A DNA stretch of 64,000 nucleotides, from assembly GCF_003999975.1 (NCBI RefSeq), contig NZ_RJAC01000030.1, positions 24,080-88,079 of the forward strand, written 5' to 3'. Source of the stretch: Actinoplanes solisilvae (GTDB lineage Bacteria > Actinomycetota > Actinomycetes > Mycobacteriales > Micromonosporaceae). Made by a program: the position numbers and the translations under genes. Positions 27,615 to 36,435 of this stretch are shown piece after piece (position 1 is the stretch's first letter; every line of letters begins with the position of its first letter). The notes beneath the pieces were generated by a model, which was given only the letters and a program-made list of their open reading frames with translations, had not been told where the DNA came from and ran no database searches.

Positions 27615-28954
27615 TTCCCGATGACTCCGTTCATGGCGCTGACCCACTGCTGCGGGCTGACCTGCAGCTGGAACAGCTTCGCGATGTTGTCGAGCAGCGT
27701 CTCGGCCGCGGTCGGGCTCAGGGCCTGGTCCCACGACTGGGCGAAGACCTTGGCGCCGTTGGCGATGCCGGCCATGTCCTTGAGGAACTGGGCGTCACCA
27801 CCGGTGAAGAGGCTGTCGCTGTTCTTCAGCACCGGCACGCCGCCGGACTTGACCCAGCCGGACTTCTCGTCGTCGTCGACCAGGGTGGTCGAGAAGAACT
27901 TCTTCGCGATCTCCTTCGCCTCGGGCGTGGCCTTCGACGAGATCGAGAGGTACTGACCGGGGTTGCCGACCGTGTTCGACGGGTCGCCCTTGCCGCCCTC
28001 GACGGCCGGGAAGTTCATCCAGCCCAGGCCGTCCTCCTTGACGAAGTTGCCACCGTTGGCGGTCTGGATGCCGTACGACCAGGAGCCGTGCAGCATCATG
28101 GCGGCCTTGCCGGTGTAGAGCAGGGCCTGGTCGGCGTTCGAGTCGGCCGTGGTCGACGAGAAGCCCTTCTGGAAGCCGTTGGCCTTCACCAGGTCCTGGA
28201 TCTTGGTGAGCATGTCGAGGACGGCCGGGTCGGACCAGGCGTCCTTCTCGCCGGCGAAGACGCGGTCGAAGACCTCGGAGCCGGCGGTGCGGTCGAGCAG
28301 GAACTCGAGCCACATCATGTTCGTCCAGCGCGACTGGCCGGCCAGCGAGAACGGAGCGACCTTGGCGGCGTTGAACTTCGGCACGAGGGCCATGATCTCG
28401 CCCCACGACTTCGGGGGCTGGACGCCGACCCGCTCGAAGACCTTCTTGTTGTAGAAGAGCACGATCGGCTGGACGGTCTCGATCGGCATCGCGTAGATCT
28501 TGCCGTTGACCGTGGCGGCACCGAACGACGAGGCAAGGATCTTGTCCTTCACCGCGGCGTTCTGACCGAACCAGTCGGTCAGGTCTTCCACCAGGTTCGA
28601 GTTGACGTACTCCTTGAGGCCGCCACCGCCCCAGCCCCAGATCATCGTCGGGCCCTGGTTCGCGCCCAGCGAGGTCTTGATCTTCTGCTTGTAGGCGTCG
28701 TTCTGGAAGTACAGCTCCTCGATCTTGGTGCTCGCGTTGGCCTTGTTGAAGCGCTCGATCGCGGCCTTGCGAACGGGCTCGCCGGGCGGGCCGCTGAGCG
28801 ACCAGTAGCTGGCGCTGCCGCCGCCACCGCCACCGGTGCTGCCGGTGCCGGGCGCCTTCGGGCCGTCGCTGCCACAGGCGGCCAGCGCCGCGGCACCGGC
28901 CGCGCCCGCGGCCAGTCCGAGGAAGTTACGCCGGGAAATCGGGTTATTGGTCAC
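27611..28954 (-). CDS. Sugar ABC transporter substrate-binding lipoprotein (family 1)
   Basis: 447 residues from GTG 28954 with GGAG just upstream. A twin-arginine signal (SRRNFLGLAAG) and lipobox LAAC give lipidated Cys27, followed by a Gly/Ser linker. The body is a CUT1 solute-binding fold (AAMMLHGSWSYG near residue 290 is typical). It should bind an oligosaccharide such as xylobiose or cellobiose and pass it to the two permeases encoded after it. The gene faces the GH3 glycosidase across an operator-bearing spacer. BxlE or CebE would be the nearest named analogues. Confidence 0.9.
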   Translation of the reverse strand: MTNNPISRRNFLGLAAGAAGAAALAACGSDGPKAPGTGSTGGGGGGSASYWSLSGPPGEPVRKAAIERFNKANASTKIEELYFQNDAYKQKIKTSLGANQGPTMIWGWGGGGLKEYVNSNLVEDLTDWFGQNAAVKDKILASSFGAATVNGKIYAMPIETVQPIVLFYNKKVFERVGVQPPKSWGEIMALVPKFNAAKVAPFSLAGQSRWTNMMWLEFLLDRTAGSEVFDRVFAGEKDAWSDPAVLDMLTKIQDLVKANGFQKGFSSTTADSNADQALLYTGKAAMMLHGSWSYGIQTANGGNFVKEDGLGWMNFPAVEGGKGDPSNTVGNPGQYLSISSKATPEAKEIAKKFFSTTLVDDDEKSGWVKSGGVPVLKNSDSLFTGGDAQFLKDMAGIANGAKVFAQSWDQALSPTAAETLLDNIAKLFQLQVSPQQWVSAMNGVIGK

Positions 28955-29259
28955 GCTGATCTCCGAACTCGAATGCCGCCTCGAACGGCGGCGAGAGGAT
29001 CGCCGTGGTGGGTGGTCGTCCGCGTCACAGAGGCTGCAACTTTCGCTCGACAACCGCAAATTAACACAAGGTTTCGTTAACGTAGGGTTTCGGGGTGATC
29101 ATGTCAAGGGTCTTGCGATGGTCGCGCTCCCACCGCAAGAGTGGACGTGATCGCGACCAGCTCGCAGGCCCCCGTTTAAGATCACCGAGCGCCGAAACAA
29201 AGCGCTGTGCAAACACTGAAAGTTTCGGAAGTATCAAGGAAACACTGAGGAGTTGCGCC
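28955..29259. promoter_or_regulatory. Divergent control region of the sugar importer and GH3 gene
   Basis: No gene is seen in these 305 bp. Candidate operators for the LacI-type regulator are TGAAAGTTTCG (29217-29227, 10 of 11 to the palindrome), and CAACTTTCG (29038-29046) and GGTTTCGTTAAC (29070-29081) as half-matches. A GAGGAG ribosome site (29247-29252) serves the GH3 GTG start. The GAAAG/CGGAAGTAT block around 29218-29234 is also found, inverted, in front of the regulator. Confidence 0.55.
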
Positions 29260-31611
29260 GTGACCACACGACCGGCACACAGGCCATGGCAGGACCCGGC
29301 GCTACCCGTCGGTGAGCGCGTCGACGCTCTTCTCGCCGAGATGACCCTCGAAGAGAAGATAGGCCAGTTGGGCAGCCGCTGGGTCGGAAACGACATGCAG
29401 GACGAGGAGACCGCCGACTCTGAAGAAACCCTCAACGTCGCTCCCATGCAGGACGTTTTCGCCGCATCCGGCACCATACCGCTCGAAGAGGCGAGTCGGC
29501 ACGGTCTGGGCCACCTGACCCGGGTCTTCGGCAGCTATCCGCTCACTCCCGCCGAGGGCGCCGCCGAGGTCGTCCGCCAGCAGCACATCGTCCTGGCCAA
29601 CTCGCGTCTCAGCATTCCCGCGATCGTGCACGAGGAATGCCTGACCGGCTTCACCACCTTCGGCGCCACGGTCTATCCGGCCGCCATCGCCTGGGGCGCC
29701 ACCTTCGATCCCGAGCTGGTCGAGCGGATGGCCGCCGCGATCGGCCGCGACATGGCCGCGGTCGGCGTGCACCAGGGCCTGTCGCCGGTGCTCGACGTCG
29801 TACGCGACTACCGCTGGGGCCGCGTCGAGGAGACCATCGGCGAAGACCCGTACCTGGTGGGTCTGCTCGGGGCGGGCTATGTGCGCGGCCTGCAGAGCGC
29901 CGGGGTCATCGCCACGCTCAAGCACTTCGCGGGCTACTCGGCCTCGCGCGGGGCCCGCAACCACGGCCCGGTGCCGATGGGCCGGCGCGAGCTGCTCGAC
30001 ATCATCCTGCCGACCTTCGAGACCGCGATCCGCGAGGCCGGCGCGGGCTCGGTGATGAACTCCTACTCGGACATCGACGGCCTGCCCGCCGTAGCCGACC
30101 CGTGGCTGTTCACCGAGCTGCTGCGCGACCGGTGGGGCTTCACCGGCACGGTCGTCTCCGACTACTGGGCCGTGCCGTTCCTGGCCAGCACCCACCACGT
30201 CGCCACCGACATGGTCGACGCGGGCATCCAGTCGCTGACCGCCGGCATCGACGTCGAGCTGCCCGACACGCTGGGCTTCAGCACCGACCTGATCGGCCGC
30301 GTGCCCGAGGAGCTGATCGACCGGGCCGTGCGCCGCCTGCTGACCCACAAGGTCGAGCTGGGCCTGCTCGACGCGGACTGGACGCCGGAGAAGTCGGTCG
30401 CGGCGGCCGACGGCACCGACCTGGATTCCAGGGAGAACCGCGAACTGGCCCGCGAGCTGGCCGAACGCTCGATCGTCCTGCTCGACGCCGGCTCGGCGCT
30501 GCCGCTCGCCCCGGGCCTCACGAAGATCGCGGTCGTCGGCCCGGCCGCGGCCGACCCTCGTACGTTCATGGGCTGTTACGCCTTCCCGAACCACGTGCTG
30601 CCGCGTTACCCCGACGCCGGTCTGGGCATCGAGGTGTCCACGGCCGTCGACGCGTTGCGCGCCGAGCTGCCCGACACCGAGATCGTGTACGAAAGGGGCT
30701 GCGCGGTCATCGGCGACGACCGCTCCGGTTTCGCCGCCGCCGTCGACGCCGCCCGCGACGCCGACCTGACCGTCGCGCTGGTCGGCGACCTGGCCGGCCT
30801 GTTCGGGCACGGCACCTCGGGCGAAGGCTGCGACGCCGAGGACCTGAGCCTGCCCGGCGTGCAGGGCGCCCTGATCGACGAGCTGCTCGCCACGGGTAAG
30901 CCGGTCGTCGTGGTCGTGGTCTCCGGACGGCCGTACGCCCTGGGGTCCGTTGCGGACAGGACGGCCGGGCTGGTGCAGGCGTTCATGCCGGGCGAGGAGG
31001 GTGGCGCCGCGATCGCGGGGATCCTCTCGGGCCGCGTGAACCCGGGCGCCAAGCTGCCGGTGCAGATCCCGCGGCACGCGGGCGGGCAGCCCGGCACCTA
31101 CCTGCAGCCTTCGCTGGGCGCCGAGAACACCGGCGTCAGCAACCTCGACCCGGCTCCGCTGTTCGCGTTCGGCCACGGCCGGTCGTACACGACGTTCGAA
31201 GTGGACGATCTGCGGATCAGCGCCACCGACGTGCCGACCGACGGCGAGTTCACCGTGACCGTACGGGTCTCCAACACGGGCGGGCGGGCCGGCGACGAGG
31301 TCGTACAGCTCTACCTGAAGGACCTGGTCGCGCAGGTGACGCGGCCGGTCAAGCAGCTCACCGGGTTCGCCCGGGTGCCGCTCGAGGCGGGCGAGGCCAA
31401 GGACGTGACGTTCACGGTGCACGCCGACCGCACCGCGTTCACCGGCCGCGACTTCTCCCGCGTCGTCGAGCCGGGCGACCTCGACGTGCTGGTCGGCACC
31501 TCGGCCGACGACCTGCCGTGCACCGGCCGGGTCACCCTGACCGGCCCGCTGCGCGTGGTCGGCGACCGTGACCGGGTTCTGGTCACGCCGGTCGAGGTGC
31601 AGAAGATCTAG
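29260..31611 (+). CDS. Glycoside hydrolase family 3, beta-xylosidase/beta-glucosidase
   Basis: 783 residues from GTG 29260 (GAGGAG 7 nt upstream); no secretion signal, so it acts inside the cell on imported sugar. The GH3 N-terminal barrel has KHFAGYSASRGARNHGPV and GTVVSDYWAV, where Asp301 is the expected nucleophile. The alpha/beta sandwich contains GEGCDAEDLSLPG, and a fibronectin-III-like domain closes the protein (TVRVSNTGGRAGDEVVQLYL). It would cleave terminal xylose or glucose from the oligosaccharide brought in by the divergent ABC importer. BxlA-type beta-xylosidase is my first choice, beta-glucosidase the alternative. Confidence 0.9.
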   Translation: MTTRPAHRPWQDPALPVGERVDALLAEMTLEEKIGQLGSRWVGNDMQDEETADSEETLNVAPMQDVFAASGTIPLEEASRHGLGHLTRVFGSYPLTPAEGAAEVVRQQHIVLANSRLSIPAIVHEECLTGFTTFGATVYPAAIAWGATFDPELVERMAAAIGRDMAAVGVHQGLSPVLDVVRDYRWGRVEETIGEDPYLVGLLGAGYVRGLQSAGVIATLKHFAGYSASRGARNHGPVPMGRRELLDIILPTFETAIREAGAGSVMNSYSDIDGLPAVADPWLFTELLRDRWGFTGTVVSDYWAVPFLASTHHVATDMVDAGIQSLTAGIDVELPDTLGFSTDLIGRVPEELIDRAVRRLLTHKVELGLLDADWTPEKSVAAADGTDLDSRENRELARELAERSIVLLDAGSALPLAPGLTKIAVVGPAAADPRTFMGCYAFPNHVLPRYPDAGLGIEVSTAVDALRAELPDTEIVYERGCAVIGDDRSGFAAAVDAARDADLTVALVGDLAGLFGHGTSGEGCDAEDLSLPGVQGALIDELLATGKPVVVVVVSGRPYALGSVADRTAGLVQAFMPGEEGGAAIAGILSGRVNPGAKLPVQIPRHAGGQPGTYLQPSLGAENTGVSNLDPAPLFAFGHGRSYTTFEVDDLRISATDVPTDGEFTVTVRVSNTGGRAGDEVVQLYLKDLVAQVTRPVKQLTGFARVPLEAGEAKDVTFTVHADRTAFTGRDFSRVVEPGDLDVLVGTSADDLPCTGRVTLTGPLRVVGDRDRVLVTPVEVQKI

Positions 31612-34277
31612 GCGAGCAACCGGGCCAGTTCGGTCCGGGACCGTACGCCGAGACGCGCGAAGACGTTGCGCAGGTGGTGATCGATCGTGCGGGGGCTCAG
31701 GTGCAGTTGCTGGGCCACCTCACGGTTGGTCGCCCCCTCGGCGACCAGCCCGGCGATCCTCTCCTGCTGGGCGGTCAGCGGCGCGCGGTCGACCGGGCCG
31801 ATCCGCTCCCCCGCCGCCCGCAGCTCACGGGCGGCCTGCTCGGCCCACGGCCGCGCGTCGAGCCGGTGGAACGTCGCGGCGCTGCGGCGCAGATGTTCGC
31901 GGGCCTCGGCCGGCCGACGACGGCGGCGCAGGTGCCGGCCGTACAGAAGCTCGGTGTGGGCCCGCGCGAAACCGGGTTCAGCGGCGCGGGCGTGCCAGCC
32001 CAGAGCCTCGCGGAAGTGCTCGTCGGCCGCCTCGGTCTCGGTCAGCGCCCGGCACCGGCTGCGTAACGCCAGCCATCCCGGCTGTCCCGTGCGGCCCGCC
32101 CACCGGTCGAAGGCCTCGCCGCCCGCGCCGGTGGCCTCGACGAGATGCGGGGCGATCGCCACTCGCAAGGTCATCGATCCGTCGCCCCCGGCGATCCGCA
32201 GCAGTCGTCCGGCGGCGGCTTCAGGCCGGCCGTCGACGAGGTCGAGCAGCGCTTCGGCCCAGTCGCTGAGTGCCCGAATCTCCCCGGCGACGTGCCCGAG
32301 TGTGTCGATCCGCTCGCGTCCGGTCTCGCGGTCGCCGGCCAACGCGGCCAGCAGGGCGAGCAGGGCCAGGTGGGCATCGGCCAGTTCGGGCCGTCCGGCG
32401 CCCCGGGCGACGGCCAGCCCGTCCAGGGCCGCCTCGGTCGCCTCGTCATATCGACCGGCCGCCATCTCCGCGAACGCGGCCGATTCCAGCGCCTCAGGAA
32501 CCATGAAGGCGTTCCCCCGCGTACGGGCGGAGGCCGCGGCCCGGTGCCCCAGGCGCGCCGCCCGTTCGCCCTGCCCCAGCAGGATTCCCGTGTTCGCCGC
32601 ACGCACGAGCGCGACGGGATCGGTGACGTGCTCGGCGAGCCGCAACACCTCGCGCAGGTGACCGAAGGCCGCGTCGTCGGCCCCGCTCATCAGGTCGGCC
32701 ACCCCGACGACCTGGTGCAGCGCCATCGCGTGCCCGGTGCCTCCGAGAGGCCAGCGGGCCGCGGCCTGGCGGGCGAGGGCGGGATAGCGGCCCGGTTCGC
32801 CGGTGCGCCCGCACGCCTCCCCCGCGACGAGCAGCGCGTCGAGGGTCCCGGCCGGGTCGGTCGGCAGAAGCTCGGCGGCCACGTCGAGCAGCACGTCACG
32901 CGACTCGGCGGGCGCGCGCCGCACCCGCATCTCGGCGATCAGTCCTCGGGCCCGCGACCGCACCACGGCACTGCCCCGCAGCCGGGACGCCCGCTGCAAC
33001 AGTGGCCGGGCGTCGCGGGGTCGTCCGGCCGCCATCGCCGACCGCGCTGCGGCCAGCAGAGCCCCCGCCGACGCCACCGGATCGCTGCTCAGCCCGGCGG
33101 CCCGGCGTCGTCCCTCGAACGCCTCGCGGGCGGGCGCGGACTCGCTGGCCTCCAGCAGCTCGCGGGCCAGCTCGTCGTCGTGGCCGGGGACGAGGGCCGC
33201 CCGATGCAGGAGCGACCGCAGCCGATGGCCGCGGTCGCCAAGCACTCCGGCCAGCAGTTCGTGCGCCCGGTGCCGCTGCCCGATCGGCGCCTCGTCATGG
33301 ACGACCGACCGCAACACGGCCGGGGTGAACCGCACCCCGGCCGCCGACACGGCGATGAGCCCGGCCCGCTCGGCGGGTTCGAGGTCGCCCAGCGTCGCCC
33401 GGTCGCCGGAGGCGTCGAGCAGGTCGCCCGGGTGGGCCTGCGGATCGGTGGCGGCCAGCAGGAGCAGGTGGCGGGTTCGGGGTGGGAGGGATTCGAGGGC
33501 GGCGCGGCCCCGCAGCCGCAGGGTGCTGTCCGCCGGCAGGGCGGTGGGTGCCGGGGCGAGGCCGCGCCGCTGTTCGGGGGTGAGGGTGGTGACGAGGTCG
33601 ACCAGGGCGGCCGGGTGGCCGGCGGCCAGCTCGACGAGGGCGGCCGCGACGTCGGGGGTCAGGTCGGGGGCGCGGGCGGCGAGCAGGCGATGGCCGGCGT
33701 CCTCGTCCAGTGCCGTCAGGCGCAGCAGGGGAAGGCCGGACGCGGCGGCGTGACCACGCGCGCTCGTGGCGACGGCGGCCAGCAGGACGACGGGCAGGCC
33801 CGCGAGGCGGCGGGCGAGCAGCCGGAACAGCAGCCAGGACGGCGGGTCGAGCCGGTCCGCGTCGTCCACGACGATCAGCATCGGCCCGTCAGCGGCGGCC
33901 AGACGTAGCAGTGCCAGCGTGCTGACGCCCAGCATCAACGGCCCGGCCGGCGACTCGCGTCCGGCGAGGACGTCGATCAGCGGGGCGCGCTGGGCGGCGG
34001 GCAACCTGTCGACGTGGGCGGCGAGCGGTTCGAGCAGTCGTTGCAGGCCGCCGAGGGCCAGCCCCGCCTCGTCCTCGTGGCCTGGAACGACGACGGGCCG
34101 CATCCCGGCCGCCGCGACGGCGCGCAACAGGCTCGATCGCCCCTCGCCGTAGCCACCGGCGATCACCAGCGCGCCGCCGTGGCCCTGCCTCGCGGCCGCG
34201 AGCAGGGCATGGATCACGGCCAGCTCGGCGTCGCGGCCGACCGGCGAAACTTCATGCACTGCCGGTGCATTAAGCAT
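31608..34277 (-). CDS. Large LuxR-family (LAL) transcriptional regulator
   Basis: 889 residues from ATG 34277; a GTG at 34349 in the same frame would add 24 unusual residues. An N-terminal STAND-type ATPase region follows the usual VGRDAELAVI. The P-loop reads GGYGEGRS, with Arg47 instead of the Walker lysine. Walker B is MLIVVDDADRLDPPS. A long helical, TPR-like middle precedes a LuxR helix-turn-helix (RIAGLVAEGATNREVAQQL, LSPRTIDHHLRNVFARLG). It converges on the GH3 gene with a 4-nt overlap and is divergent from the cutinase-like gene. The target is unknown. Confidence 0.9.
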   Translation of the reverse strand: MLNAPAVHEVSPVGRDAELAVIHALLAAARQGHGGALVIAGGYGEGRSSLLRAVAAAGMRPVVVPGHEDEAGLALGGLQRLLEPLAAHVDRLPAAQRAPLIDVLAGRESPAGPLMLGVSTLALLRLAAADGPMLIVVDDADRLDPPSWLLFRLLARRLAGLPVVLLAAVATSARGHAAASGLPLLRLTALDEDAGHRLLAARAPDLTPDVAAALVELAAGHPAALVDLVTTLTPEQRRGLAPAPTALPADSTLRLRGRAALESLPPRTRHLLLLAATDPQAHPGDLLDASGDRATLGDLEPAERAGLIAVSAAGVRFTPAVLRSVVHDEAPIGQRHRAHELLAGVLGDRGHRLRSLLHRAALVPGHDDELARELLEASESAPAREAFEGRRRAAGLSSDPVASAGALLAAARSAMAAGRPRDARPLLQRASRLRGSAVVRSRARGLIAEMRVRRAPAESRDVLLDVAAELLPTDPAGTLDALLVAGEACGRTGEPGRYPALARQAAARWPLGGTGHAMALHQVVGVADLMSGADDAAFGHLREVLRLAEHVTDPVALVRAANTGILLGQGERAARLGHRAAASARTRGNAFMVPEALESAAFAEMAAGRYDEATEAALDGLAVARGAGRPELADAHLALLALLAALAGDRETGRERIDTLGHVAGEIRALSDWAEALLDLVDGRPEAAAGRLLRIAGGDGSMTLRVAIAPHLVEATGAGGEAFDRWAGRTGQPGWLALRSRCRALTETEAADEHFREALGWHARAAEPGFARAHTELLYGRHLRRRRRPAEAREHLRRSAATFHRLDARPWAEQAARELRAAGERIGPVDRAPLTAQQERIAGLVAEGATNREVAQQLHLSPRTIDHHLRNVFARLGVRSRTELARLLA

Positions 34278-34459
34278 GCGGTGAGTCTGTCCACCCAGAT
34301 CGGAGCGGGGAAGGCATCGACGAGGACTTTTCGATTGACGAAATTTCACCCGTGTTAACGGGCCGTTGCGAGAAGGCCGGTGGTTTCACCGATGCGCACC
34401 GTCGGCAGCCGCGCAAACACTGACCGCCATCAATTCCCTATCCCCCGGGAGCGTGTCAG

Positions 34460-35341
34460 GTGCAGCAGGTACTTCAATCCCGCCGGCCTCGCCGGATGTT
34501 CCTCGCGATGGCCGCGGCGGCCGCGCTCGCGGTCGGGCTCGGCGCGGCGCCGGCCCAGGCAGCCGACAACCCGTACGAGCGTGGCCCCGCCCCGACGGTC
34601 TCCTCGCTCGACGCCGGCCGCGGCCCCTACTCGGTCGCCACCGAGAACGTGTCGTCGCTGGTCAGCGGCTTCGGCGGCGGCACGATCTACTACCCGACGA
34701 CCACCAGCGACGGTACGTTCGGCGCGGTCGCGATCTCGCCCGGCTTCACCGCCCGCTGGTCGAGCATCTCGTGGCTGGGTCCGCGCATCGCGTCGCACGG
34801 CTTCGTCGTGATCGGCATCGAGACCAACACCCTCTACGACCAGCCCGGCCAGCGCGGCGACCAGTTGCTGGCGGCGCTGGACTACCTGACCCGGTCGAGC
34901 GGGGTGCGTTCGCGCGTCGACGCGAGCCGGCTGGCGGTGGCGGGTCACTCGATGGGCGGGGGCGGCAGCCTCGAAGCCTCCCGCACTCGCCCGTCACTGC
35001 AGGCCGCCGTACCGCTGGCGCCCTGGAACGCCACCAAGAGCTGGTCGACGCTGCGGGTGCCGACCCTGATCATCGGTGGGGAGAGAGACTCGATCGCCCC
35101 GGTCGCGTCGCACTCGATCCCGTTCTACAACTCGATCCCGTCGGCCAGCGAGAAGGGCTACCTGGAGCTGAACAACGCCAGCCACTTCTTCCCGCAGTCG
35201 GTCGACACGCTGACCGGGCGCCTCGGGGTGGCCTGGCTGAAGCGGTTCGTCGACAACGACACCCGCTACGACCAGTTCATCTGCCCGGGCCCGTCCAGCA
35301 GTGGGGTCTCGGACTATCGCAACACCTGCCCCCTGAGCTGA
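34460..35341 (+). CDS. Secreted cutinase / PET-hydrolase-like polyester hydrolase
   Basis: 293 residues from GTG 34460. A signal peptide (RRMFLAMAAAAALAVGLGAAPAQA) leads to mature ADNPYERGPAPT, matching the start of Thermobifida-type cutinases. The alpha/beta hydrolase triad is Ser164 (GHSMGGGG), Asp210 (ERDSIAP) and His242 (NASHFF). SPGFTARWSS carries Phe96 where Tyr is usual at the oxyanion hole; APWN holds the substrate-clamp Trp189. The C-terminus has VDNDTRY and the two cysteines of the conserved terminal disulfide. It should hydrolyse cutin-like or synthetic polyesters outside the cell. The next gene is a LacI regulator, which need not control it. Confidence 0.92.
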   Translation: MQQVLQSRRPRRMFLAMAAAAALAVGLGAAPAQAADNPYERGPAPTVSSLDAGRGPYSVATENVSSLVSGFGGGTIYYPTTTSDGTFGAVAISPGFTARWSSISWLGPRIASHGFVVIGIETNTLYDQPGQRGDQLLAALDYLTRSSGVRSRVDASRLAVAGHSMGGGGSLEASRTRPSLQAAVPLAPWNATKSWSTLRVPTLIIGGERDSIAPVASHSIPFYNSIPSASEKGYLELNNASHFFPQSVDTLTGRLGVAWLKRFVDNDTRYDQFICPGPSSSGVSDYRNTCPLS

Positions 35342-35411
35342 TCGGGGCGCGTTGACAGCCGGCCGGCGGGCGGACCCCCGCCGGCCGGTGTGCGGCGCTA
35401 TTCTGCCGCGG

Positions 35412-36425
35412 ATGACTGTGAAGCGTGGCCGGCCGCCCGGAATGATGGACGTCGCCCGTCTGGCGGGGGTGTCCCACCAGACCGTGTCGCGCGTGCTCAA
35501 CGAGCACCCCAACGTCAGCGAACCGACCCGGCTCAAGGTGCGGGCCGCCATCGCCGAGCTCGGCTACCGGCCCGACCGTGCCGCGCGTGCCCTGGTCACC
35601 GGCACGTCCAAGGTGATCGGTGTCGTCGCCCAGAACTCCTCGCTGTACGGGCCCGCGTCGATGCTCACCGCGTTCGAGGAGGCGGCCCAGGCCACCGGCT
35701 TCGCGGTCAACGTCGGCAGCGTCCGCAGCCTCGACGAGCGCTCGATCGCCGACGCGGTCGAACGCCACCTCGACCAGCGCGTCGCCGGCCTGGTCGTCAT
35801 CGCCCCCGTCGCGAGCGCGAGCCCCGCCCTGGCCAAGCTGCCGGGCGACGTGCCGCTGGTGACCATCGACGGCGACCCGGCCAGCCTGTCCACCCTGGTC
35901 ACGATCGACCAGGTCGCGGGGGCCCGCGCCGCCACCGAACACCTGCTGTCCCAGGGCCACGCGTCGGTGTGGCACATCGCCGGGCCGGCCGACTGGTTCG
36001 ACGCCGCGGGCCGCGCCCAGGGCTGGGAGGCGGCGCTGCGCGAAGCCGGCCGCGAGGTTCCGCCGCTGCTCACCGGCGACTGGAGCGCCGCGTCGGGCTA
36101 CCGCAACGGACAGTTGCTGGCCCGCCTGCCCGAGGTGACCGCGGTCTTCGCGGCCAACGACCACATCGCGCTCGGGTTGCTGCGGGCGCTCAACGAGCAG
36201 GGCCGCCGGGTGCCGGCCGACGTGAGCATCGTGGGCTTCGACGACGTGCCCGAGGCCGGGTTCTACAACCCGCCGCTGACCACAGTGCGCCCCGACTTCG
36301 ACGCCGTCGCCGCCGCGGCCCTCGAGCTGCTGCTGGCCCAGATCGAGTCGGGCGTGCCCGGCTCCGACCGCCGCACGATCGCCCCCGACCTCGTCGTCCG
36401 CGAGAGCGTCGCACCCCCGGCGTAG
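35412..36425 (+). CDS. LacI-family transcriptional regulator
   Basis: 337 residues from ATG 35412. The helix-turn-helix (MMDVARLAGVSHQTVSRVLNEH) is intact, with VNVSEP-type hinge entry and an effector-binding core ending in VSIVGFDDVPEAGFYNPPLTTV. Sugar-responsive LacI proteins share this build. It lies 70 nt after the cutinase gene on the same strand, and a promoter of its own is possible. No clear sugar operon adjoins it, so its regulon is not evident. Confidence 0.9.
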   Translation: MTVKRGRPPGMMDVARLAGVSHQTVSRVLNEHPNVSEPTRLKVRAAIAELGYRPDRAARALVTGTSKVIGVVAQNSSLYGPASMLTAFEEAAQATGFAVNVGSVRSLDERSIADAVERHLDQRVAGLVVIAPVASASPALAKLPGDVPLVTIDGDPASLSTLVTIDQVAGARAATEHLLSQGHASVWHIAGPADWFDAAGRAQGWEAALREAGREVPPLLTGDWSAASGYRNGQLLARLPEVTAVFAANDHIALGLLRALNEQGRRVPADVSIVGFDDVPEAGFYNPPLTTVRPDFDAVAAAALELLLAQIESGVPGSDRRTIAPDLVVRESVAPPA

Positions 36426-36435
36426 TCTCTTTCAG

